From contig JAJDZU010000024.1 in the NCBI GenBank assembly GCA_022824495.1, forward strand, positions 124,001 to 188,000: 64,000 nt of DNA, written 5' to 3'. This document shows, piece by piece, positions 57,507-64,000 of this stretch. This stretch comes from Chloroflexota bacterium. GTDB taxonomy: Bacteria > Chloroflexota > UBA11872. A program made the translations under genes and the position numbers. Numbering within the stretch: position 1 is the first letter of the stretch; each line of letters begins with the position of its first letter. The notes beneath the pieces were generated by a model. That model was not told the DNA's origin and made no database searches. It worked only from the letters and a program-made list of their open reading frames with translations.

Positions 57507-59783
57507 ATGCATACCGTTGAGACCCAATTCGGGGGGCGCCGGCTCGCGTTCGAGACCGGCCGCCTGGCCCAGCAGGCGGATGGCGCCGTTGTGGTGACCT
57601 ACGGCGACGCCGTGATTCTGGGCACCGTGGTGATGTCCGACCGCCTGCGCGAGGGGATTGACTACTTCCCGCTCTCCGTGGACTACGAAGAGCGCAGCTA
57701 TTCCATCGGCAAGATCCCGGGCAGCGTGTTCCGGCGCGAGGGCCGGCCGCCGCTGGCGGGAATCCTGGCGTCCCGGCTCACCGACCGCCCGTTGCGGCCG
57801 CTCTTCCCCAAGGGCATGCGCAACGAGGTGCAGATCATCCTGACCGTGCTCTCACACGACCGCACGGCCGAGACCGACGTCATCGGCACCATTGCCGCGT
57901 CGGCCGCGTTGATGATCTCCGGCATACCCTTCGAGGGCCCGGTCGGTGCCGTTCGCGTAGGTCTGCGCGACGGTGACTTCGCGCTCAACCCCAGCATCGA
58001 GGAGAACGCCAACGGCGAGCTCGACCTGGTGGTGTCGGGGACTCAAGACGGCGTCGTGATGCTTGAAGCCGGCGCCAGCGAAGTCGACGACGACACCATG
58101 ATCCGCGCCATCGCCTGGGGCCAGGAGCAACTGCAGGCCGCCATTGACCTGCAGCTTGAGCTCCGCGACCTGGTCAATCCCTCGCCGCGCGAAGTGAAGA
58201 TCGAAAAGCTGGACGACGGCGTGTTGGAGGCGGTGGACGCCCGCTTCGGCGACGCTATCGCCGAGGCCGCGCGTATCACCGAACGCGCAGCCCGAGTCGA
58301 GAAACTGTCCGCGATCGAGGGCGAGGCCAAGGAAGCCTTCGACGGCGAGCACGACGGACGCGACATCGGCGAGGCCTTCCACGACCTGGAGAGCGCCTAC
58401 ACGCGCCGAGCCATCGTGGACGAGGGCATCCGGCCGGATGGACGCTCGGACGACGCGCTGCGGAACCTATCCGCCGACGTGGGAATCCTCCCGCGCACGC
58501 ATGGCACCGGCCTGTTCGAGCGCGGTGAGACCCAGGTGCTCTCGATCGTGACGCTGGGCACTCAGCGCGACGAGCAGAAGATCGGCCTCCGCGACCTTGA
58601 AGAACTGGCCCAGCCCAAGCGCTACATGCACCACTACAACATGCCGCCCTTCGCCTCCGGCGAGGCCGGGCGGCTCGGCTCGCCGCGCCGGCGCGAGATT
58701 GGGCACGGAGCCCTGGCCGAACGCGCGCTTCTGCCCGTGATCCCGAGCTACGAGGACTTCCCCTACGCCATGCGCGTGGTTTCCGAGGTCCTATCGTCCA
58801 ACGGCTCCACCTCCATGGCCTCCACCTGCGGCAGCACGCTGGCGCTGCTGGACGCCGGCGTGCCGATCAGCGCCTCGGTGGCGGGGATCTCCATGGGCCT
58901 GGTCACCTCGGACAACGGGGCCTTCAAGGTGCTGACCGACATCCAGGGCGCGGAAGACCACTTCGGCGACATGGACTTCAAGGTGGCCGGCACCGAGAAG
59001 GGCATCACCGCCATTCAGCTCGACATCAAGGTCAAGTACCTGACGCCGGAGATCGTGGAACTGGCGGTCCGGCGCGGACGCGATGCCCGAATGAAGATCC
59101 TGGAAGTCATGAACGGCGCCCTGGCCGCTCCGCGCCCGGAGGTGGGCGAGTTCGCGCCCAAGATCATGCGCACCCAGATCAACCCCGAGAACATTGGCAG
59201 CGTCATCGGCCCCGGCGGCCGCATGATTCGCCAACTCGAGGCCGACACCGGCGCGTCGATCGACATCCAGGAAGACGGAACCATCATGGTCGGCTCGCCG
59301 TCGAGCGAAGGCGCCGAGCAGGCTGTCCAGATGATCCGGGACATGACCGGTGAAATCGACGCCGGGCGCACCATGCTTGGCAAGGTGACCCGCATCTTCG
59401 GGTTTGGCGCCATGGTCGAGTTCATGCCCGGTCGCGAGGGCCTGGTCCCGCGCCACGAACTGGCCGAGGAGCCGCCCGGCATGATCGAAGACGTGGTCAA
59501 CGTCGGCGACGACATCATGGTGATGGTCATCGAGACCGACGACCAGGGCCGCGTCAACCTGTCGCGGCGGGCCGTGCTGATGGGTCTTTCACCCGAAGAA
59601 ACGCTGGCTACCGCCGCCCCCGCCCCGCGCGGCGGCGGACGCGGCGGCCCACGCCGTGATGGCGGCGGTCGCGATGGCCGCGGCGGTCGTGGTGGGCGCG
59701 GTCGCTTTGACCGGAACGATCGGGGCGGACGCGGCGGCGGCGGCGGCGGTCGGGGACCACGACGAGGCCGCTACCGGGACTAG
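57507..59783 (+). CDS. pnp: Polyribonucleotide nucleotidyltransferase (PNPase)
   Basis: The 758-residue phosphorolytic 3'-5' exoribonuclease has two RNase PH-like domains (LPLSVDYEERSYSIGKIPG-like FPLSVDYEERSYSIGKIPGS; LSSNGSTSMASTCGSTLALL in the second), a KH domain (INPENIGSVIGPGGRMIRQL) and an S1 domain (GKVTRIFGFGAMVEFMPGREG). After the S1 domain comes an unusual tail of about 50 residues made of Gly, Arg and Asp in RGG-like units, which may add RNA binding. A GAGGAG ribosome-binding site precedes the ATG; an upstream GTG/ATG in the same frame is less likely. Confidence 0.95.
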   Translation: MHTVETQFGGRRLAFETGRLAQQADGAVVVTYGDAVILGTVVMSDRLREGIDYFPLSVDYEERSYSIGKIPGSVFRREGRPPLAGILASRLTDRPLRPLFPKGMRNEVQIILTVLSHDRTAETDVIGTIAASAALMISGIPFEGPVGAVRVGLRDGDFALNPSIEENANGELDLVVSGTQDGVVMLEAGASEVDDDTMIRAIAWGQEQLQAAIDLQLELRDLVNPSPREVKIEKLDDGVLEAVDARFGDAIAEAARITERAARVEKLSAIEGEAKEAFDGEHDGRDIGEAFHDLESAYTRRAIVDEGIRPDGRSDDALRNLSADVGILPRTHGTGLFERGETQVLSIVTLGTQRDEQKIGLRDLEELAQPKRYMHHYNMPPFASGEAGRLGSPRRREIGHGALAERALLPVIPSYEDFPYAMRVVSEVLSSNGSTSMASTCGSTLALLDAGVPISASVAGISMGLVTSDNGAFKVLTDIQGAEDHFGDMDFKVAGTEKGITAIQLDIKVKYLTPEIVELAVRRGRDARMKILEVMNGALAAPRPEVGEFAPKIMRTQINPENIGSVIGPGGRMIRQLEADTGASIDIQEDGTIMVGSPSSEGAEQAVQMIRDMTGEIDAGRTMLGKVTRIFGFGAMVEFMPGREGLVPRHELAEEPPGMIEDVVNVGDDIMVMVIETDDQGRVNLSRRAVLMGLSPEETLATAAPAPRGGGRGGPRRDGGGRDGRGGRGGRGRFDRNDRGGRGGGGGGRGPRRGRYRD

Positions 59784-59795
59784 AGGAGCCCTGTG

Positions 59796-60587
59796 ATGGG
59801 AACGCCGTTGCGAGTCGCCGTTTTCGGGGCCTCAGGCCGCGTGGGGCTAACCGTCGTGGACGCCGTCAAGGGCGCTCCCGACATGGAACTCGTGGCTGGC
59901 GTGGACCAGGTGGACCAGTCGACCGACTTCCCCTGGTTTACCGACGCGGCATCTGCCGTCCGCGAGACGCGGCCTGACGTCGCTATTGATTTCACCGTGG
60001 CCGACGCGGTATCGGAGAACGCGCCTATGGCCATTGCGGCCGGCGTATCGCCCGTTATCGGAACCACGGGGATGTCCCCTGACCAGATTGAGGCGATTCG
60101 CTCGGCCGCCGAGAGCGAAGGCGTGGGCGCCTTTATCGCGCCCAACTTCGCGATTGGCGCCGTCCTGATGATGGCCATGGCGCAACTGGCCGCGCCCCAC
60201 CTGGACCACGTTGAGGTGATCGAGCTTCACCACGACCAGAAGATCGACGCGCCCTCGGGCACGGCCGCCCATACGGCCGAGTTGATCGCCCAGGCGCGCG
60301 ACGGCCGGCCGGCCATCGACGCGCCCACCGAGCGCTTCACGCTGCCGGGAGTTCGCGGCGGCGTGAACCACGGCGTGCGCGTCCACAGCGTGCGCCTGCC
60401 GGGGTTTGTGGCGCACCAGGAGGTCATCTTCGGCGCCCTTGGTCAGACCCTCACGATCCGACATGACTCCACGAGCCGTGATTCGTTTATGCCCGGCGTG
60501 TTGATGGCAGCCCGCCGGGTGCGAGACTTGCCCGGCCTGGTCATAGGCCTTGAGCACCTGCTCTTCGAGGAAAGAGACGACGCATGA
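59796..60587 (+). CDS. dapB: 4-hydroxy-tetrahydrodipicolinate reductase
   Basis: The 263-residue enzyme reduces the DapA product using NAD(P)H. It has VAVFGASGRVG (cofactor loop), DFTVADAV, GTTGMSPDQ and the catalytic region VEVIELHHDQKIDAPSGTA, where His-His, Lys and the DAPSGTA loop bind the substrate. GAGGAG precedes GTGATG; the ATG at 59796 is preferred to the GTG at 59793. It follows pnp by 12 bp and overlaps asd by 4 bp. Confidence 0.94.
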   Translation: MGTPLRVAVFGASGRVGLTVVDAVKGAPDMELVAGVDQVDQSTDFPWFTDAASAVRETRPDVAIDFTVADAVSENAPMAIAAGVSPVIGTTGMSPDQIEAIRSAAESEGVGAFIAPNFAIGAVLMMAMAQLAAPHLDHVEVIELHHDQKIDAPSGTAAHTAELIAQARDGRPAIDAPTERFTLPGVRGGVNHGVRVHSVRLPGFVAHQEVIFGALGQTLTIRHDSTSRDSFMPGVLMAARRVRDLPGLVIGLEHLLFEERDDA

Positions 60588-61603
60588 GCCGCAGTTTTGG
60601 TATCGGGGTTGTTGGCGCCACGGGCGCCGTGGGCCGCGAGTTCCTGAGCGTGATGGAAGAGCGCGACTTCCCGGTTGGCGAGTTGCGCCTGTGGGCCTCG
60701 GAGCGCAGTCGCGGCAAGCAGATCGAATTCAACGGCGAGTCCCACACCGTCATGGTGCTGGATGACGATAGCGACTTCTCGGGCCTGGATTTCGTGCTGA
60801 TTTCGGCGTCCGGCTCGATCAGCCGCGCCGTGGCGCCGCGGGTCGCCGCCGCTGGCGTCATCGCCATCGACGACAGTTCCGCCTTCCGCTACGACGACGA
60901 CGTGCCGCTGGTAGTTCCCGAGGTGAACGCGGCGGACCTCAAGGAGCACAAGGGCATCGTGGCGATCCCCAACTGTTCCACGACGCCGATCGTCCAGGTG
61001 CTGGCGCCGCTGCACGAGCACAGCCCCGTGCGGCGCGTGATTGCCGACACCTACCAGTCGGTCTCCGGCGCCGGCGGCATGGCGATGGAGGAATTGGCCG
61101 AGCAGAGCGCCGCCATGTCCAACGGCGCCGAGTCGACGCCTGACGTGTTTCCGCACCAGATCGCGTCCAACCTGATCCCCTCCATCGACGATCCGCGCGA
61201 CGACGGCTACTCCAAGGAGGAGTGGAAGGTCTCGGCGGAGACGCGCAAGATCATGCACATTCCCGATCTGGCCGTGTCCGCGACCTGCGTGCGCGTGCCG
61301 GTGTTCCGGGCGCATTCAGCGGCCGTTCACGCCGAGTTCAGCGATCCGATTGACGCCGATCTCGCCCGCTCGCTGCTGGAAGACGTGCCCGGCGTCGAAA
61401 TCGTGGACGACCTGGCCGCCGAGGTCTACCCGATGCCCACGACCGCCGAAGGCAACGACACCACCTGGGTCGGCCGCCTGCGGCAGGACATGTCGCATCC
61501 CAACGGCCTGGTGTTCTGGGTCGTGTCCGACAACCTGCGCAAGGGCGCGGCCACCAACTCCCTCCAGATCGCCGAGTCGATGATCGAACAGGGGCTCGTC
61601 TAA
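60584..61603 (+). CDS. asd: Aspartate-semialdehyde dehydrogenase
   Basis: The 339-residue enzyme makes aspartate semialdehyde for lysine, threonine and methionine synthesis. It shows IGVVGATGAVGREFLSVMEER (NADP loop), the nucleophile Cys in VAIPNCSTTPIVQVLAPLH, TYQSVSGAGG, and CVRVPVFRAHSAAVH with the active-site His. Its ATG overlaps the dapB stop. With dapA and dapB it forms a diaminopimelate/lysine cluster. Confidence 0.95.
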   Translation: MSRSFGIGVVGATGAVGREFLSVMEERDFPVGELRLWASERSRGKQIEFNGESHTVMVLDDDSDFSGLDFVLISASGSISRAVAPRVAAAGVIAIDDSSAFRYDDDVPLVVPEVNAADLKEHKGIVAIPNCSTTPIVQVLAPLHEHSPVRRVIADTYQSVSGAGGMAMEELAEQSAAMSNGAESTPDVFPHQIASNLIPSIDDPRDDGYSKEEWKVSAETRKIMHIPDLAVSATCVRVPVFRAHSAAVHAEFSDPIDADLARSLLEDVPGVEIVDDLAAEVYPMPTTAEGNDTTWVGRLRQDMSHPNGLVFWVVSDNLRKGAATNSLQIAESMIEQGLV

Positions 61604-61669
61604 ACCCGACGCTTCCCTGGAGGCCAGTCGCTGGCCAAGCGTTGGCGCCGCCCCGGCTAGGATGGGGCC

Positions 61670-62494
61670 ATGGCGCTGGTGTACTCGATTCAATCGTGGT
61701 GGCGCGAGGTTCGGCGTCCGGCGGACCGGCGCGACGACTACCGTCAGGCCCAGCAGGCGCTGGTGCGGGCCGGCATGTCGCCGGAGGCATCCCAGGAAGA
61801 GCTGGATATCTACCTGGAGGAGATTCGCGCGGCTCGGACGCCGACGTTCGACCTCCTGAAGTCCGGATTCCTGGCCGGCATGGGAGTCGTGCTGGCGGCG
61901 TTGGCCCTCTTTATCTTCATGATTGTCGCGACGGGTGTGGTCGAGCTACTGATTGACCCCGAAGGTAAGGGCAGCCGGGCCGTTGCCGAAGAGCAGATTC
62001 CGCGAGAGCGCGAAGGGCCGCCCGTCGGAACGCCAGGCGGCGTTCTCATTGCCGCCGGCCTGGCCATATCGGCCGTATTCGGCGTCATGGGCGCGGGATT
62101 GGCCCTGCTGGAGCGGGCACGGTTCGAGCGGCAGCGCGCGCCCTATTCCTTTGCCCACCGTCGCCGCATGCGGCGAGTCAACGCGCAGGTCGAAATCCTC
62201 CTGTGGATCGCCATGCTTGCCCCGCTGCTATTGGCGCTGACTCCCTATCTTCGCGAGTCCAGCGCCGTGCCGGTGCTGTTCCTGTTGGCCCTGGGGCTCT
62301 TGCTGTTCCGCTCCCTGTGGCGCTCCGCCTTCCCCGACATCCTCAAGTCGCTGAGCCCTTACAACGCCGCCGGCTTGGCCTCGCAGATTCTTACCACGGA
62401 GGCCGTCATCATTGAGCGCCAGGAAGAAGCCTTTTACGGCAAGGGCGTCTGGCGCCGCTGGCACCGCTACTTCAGCCGCCGGGTTAACTGGTAG
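61670..62494 (+). CDS. Four-helix membrane protein of unknown function
   Basis: The first 60 residues are polar (RRPADRRDDYRQAQQALVRA) and look like a short cytoplasmic domain. Four membrane helices follow at about residues 68-92, 122-146, 170-190 and 195-215 (for example GVVLAALALFIFMIVATGVV), then a basic C-terminal domain (KSLSPYNAAGLASQILTTEA). No family is recognised. TAGGAT six bases before the ATG and the lack of a ribosome-binding site suggest a leaderless transcript. It lies between asd and a coiled-coil gene. Confidence 0.65.
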   Translation: MALVYSIQSWWREVRRPADRRDDYRQAQQALVRAGMSPEASQEELDIYLEEIRAARTPTFDLLKSGFLAGMGVVLAALALFIFMIVATGVVELLIDPEGKGSRAVAEEQIPREREGPPVGTPGGVLIAAGLAISAVFGVMGAGLALLERARFERQRAPYSFAHRRRMRRVNAQVEILLWIAMLAPLLLALTPYLRESSAVPVLFLLALGLLLFRSLWRSAFPDILKSLSPYNAAGLASQILTTEAVIIERQEEAFYGKGVWRRWHRYFSRRVNW

Positions 62495-62618
62495 GGCGGT
62501 CCCCGCGGCTCAGCGCGCCGTTGACCGCGCCGGCTCTCGCACCGTCAAACGGAGGGCGTATGACGTCGTGCTAGAGTCGCCCCGTTGAATCGCGCACGGG
62601 AACGAACGACCTCTCGCC

Positions 62619-63029
62619 ATGAGCGCCGAGTTGGTCGGCATCCTGAGCGTTGGCGCGACGCTACTGGTGGGCGGCCTGGCCACCGCCGGCGCGGTTGTCG
62701 GCCTGATGTTGCGGCTTGATAGCCGTTCAGGTGATCGCATGGACGCTATGGAAGAGCGTCTGAGTGCCCGCATGGACGGTATGGATGCTCGTATGGACCG
62801 TATGGACGCCCGCATGGACACCTTTGAGGCGCGTCAGTACGAAATTGCTCAAACCGTCGCGCGACTGGAAGCTACCCAGCAGGCCATGCTGGCCACCCTG
62901 TCCCGCATTGAAGAGCGCACCCGACCGACCGGCAATCTGCCTGCCCAGCCAACACCTCTCGAGACAGGCGACGAACCGGCCGACCATCCCCGACAGTCCG
63001 TGACGGCGACCACACAGACACCCGCTTAG
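62619..63029 (+). CDS. Membrane protein with Met/Asp-rich coiled coil
   Basis: The 136-residue protein has an N-terminal membrane helix (VGATLLVGGLATAGAVVGLML) followed by a coiled coil made of 7-residue repeats such as MDGMDARMDRMDARMDTF (residues about 44-70), then a helix and a disordered Pro/Thr tail. It resembles small phage-like or cell-division accessory proteins only in design. Repeat number may vary between strains because of the near-identical 21-bp units. Confidence 0.65.
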   Translation: MSAELVGILSVGATLLVGGLATAGAVVGLMLRLDSRSGDRMDAMEERLSARMDGMDARMDRMDARMDTFEARQYEIAQTVARLEATQQAMLATLSRIEERTRPTGNLPAQPTPLETGDEPADHPRQSVTATTQTPA

Positions 63030-63160
63030 CACTTCCGACTGCCGCCATCCGAAAGGCGCCAGCCCTACGCGGAAAGGGCGCCCGCGTTCGCTAGGTACAA
63101 TCAGCCCTTACAGCAAGGCGTATCGCGGCCACTCGTACGGTCGCGGGCGGAGGCTGTCGC

Positions 63161-64000
63161 ATGTTGACTTTTGGCCGGCTCATTACCGCGGTGATCACCC
63201 CGTTCGCCGATGACGGCTCGGTGGATTACGACACGTTCGGACGCCTCGTCTCAGGACTCGTCGATGCCGGCAACGACGCGGTCGTCGTCACCGGCACGAC
63301 CGGTGAATCCCCGGTGCTCAGCGACGACGAACGCTTCCAGCTATATCGCGAGGCGCTGTCGGCTGTCGGTGACCGCGCCCAGGTAATCGCGGGCACTGGC
63401 GGCTACAACACCGCCGAGAGCGTGCACCTGTCGCGCGAGGCCGCCGACATCGGCGTGCACGGGCTCTTGCAGGTCACGCCCTACTACAACAAGCCGCCCC
63501 AGGACGGGCTGGTGCTCCACTTCGAGACCATTGCGGAGGCCACCCCGCTGCCCAACATGCTCTACAACGTGCCGGCCCGCACCAGCCTCAACATGACCGC
63601 CGACACCGTGGCGCGCCTGAGCGCCGTGGACAACATCGTCGCCGTCAAGGAGGCCAGCGGAGATTTCGACCAGATCGCCGAGATTGCCCGCACCGCCGAG
63701 GATGGCTTCGACATCTACAGCGGCAACGACAGCGACACCTACCTGCTCATGGCCCTTGGCGGCGTGGGCGTCGTGAGCGTGCAGTCGCACGTGGTAAGCG
63801 GCGAGACCCGCGACATGATCGACGCTTTTGTCGAAGGCGACCTCGAGACGGCGCGCCGCAAGCACCTGCACCTGTTGCCGATCGCTCGCGCGCTGTTCCC
63901 GGCCGGCTGGCCCAACCCGATCGCGGTCAAGGCCGCCGTGAATCTGAGCGGTTTCTCCGTGGGCGTCCCACGCTCACCGTTGATCGAGTTCCCCGCCGAC
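63161..64000 (+). CDS. dapA: 4-hydroxy-tetrahydrodipicolinate synthase (partial, cut by window end)
   Basis: The first 280 codons of a class I aldolase are present and the frame is still open at the window end. It has ITAVITPFADDGSVDYDTF, VTGTTGESPVLSDDE, the catalytic Y135 in YNVPARTSLNM, the Schiff-base K163 in VAVKEASGD, and IYSGNDSDTYLLMALGGVGVVSV (two motifs). It joins pyruvate and aspartate semialdehyde, the first step after Asd. GCGGAGG lies upstream of the ATG. TACAAT at 63096-63101 is a possible -10 box. Confidence 0.94.
   Translation, partial: MLTFGRLITAVITPFADDGSVDYDTFGRLVSGLVDAGNDAVVVTGTTGESPVLSDDERFQLYREALSAVGDRAQVIAGTGGYNTAESVHLSREAADIGVHGLLQVTPYYNKPPQDGLVLHFETIAEATPLPNMLYNVPARTSLNMTADTVARLSAVDNIVAVKEASGDFDQIAEIARTAEDGFDIYSGNDSDTYLLMALGGVGVVSVQSHVVSGETRDMIDAFVEGDLETARRKHLHLLPIARALFPAGWPNPIAVKAAVNLSGFSVGVPRSPLIEFPAD

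Overview
The window is GC-rich bacterial chromosome, densely coded on both strands, with no rRNA, tRNA, CRISPR array or intact insertion sequence that I can see. The organism is most likely a member of Chloroflexota. This is inferred from the VEK/VVEK-repeat linker of the betaine-binding lipoprotein, the long Thr/Pro-rich linkers after single membrane anchors, the sigma factor/DUF5667 pair, GC richness, and frequent GTG/TTG starts. A perfect parS centromere at 14421-14436 and a one-mismatch copy at 10316-10331 suggest this is core chromosome, possibly near the replication origin.

Layout. 1-2.6 kb: an MNT/HEPN toxin-antitoxin pair, then a nitroreductase fused to a degenerate methyltransferase-like domain. 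2.6-8.8 kb: envelope and small-molecule genes (polytopic membrane protein, family 2 glycosyltransferase, DedA, an MTHFR_C iron-sulfur protein, LysM protein, sugar-nucleotidyltransferase, DUF4126). 8.8-16.8 kb: pabB, an AIR-synthase-like protein, threonine aldolase, an epimerase, a methyltransferase, the parS sites, pterin carbinolamine dehydratase and two overlapping sugar epimerases. 16.8-25.5 kb: sigma factor with its DUF5667 partner, a Tat-type secreted protein, ddl-pyrE, an epimerase and an SLC13 transporter with TrkA_C domains.

25.5-37 kb is the accessory-looking part: a second MNT gene with a decaying hepT, an AAA/DUF4143 ATPase behind a 45-nt palindrome, a beta-propeller glycosidase-like protein, a phosphatase, a two-gene D-glutamate cyclase module, small membrane proteins, a broken GNAT gene, ankyrin proteins, VapBC and an SH3 protein. 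It holds most of the hairpin repeats and both genes broken by nonsense codons.

37-49.4 kb: glnA behind a promoter and a leader with an intrinsic terminator; the holB-ricT operon with a large propeller protein; a methyltransferase; a SirB1-type protein; then a glycine betaine/proline ABC importer (ATPase, permease, binding protein with its own strong promoter). 49.4-56.8 kb: a GH106-type rhamnosidase-like enzyme, a DUF3105 protein, a sorbosone-dehydrogenase-like propeller, and a winged-helix regulator with a partner membrane protein. 56.8-64 kb: housekeeping genes rpsO-pnp-dapB-asd, two small membrane/coiled-coil genes, and dapA cut by the window end. dapA, dapB and asd together supply most of the early lysine/diaminopimelate branch.

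All functional calls rest on reading motifs by eye. No database search was run, and start codons are judged from ribosome-binding sites and family N-termini.
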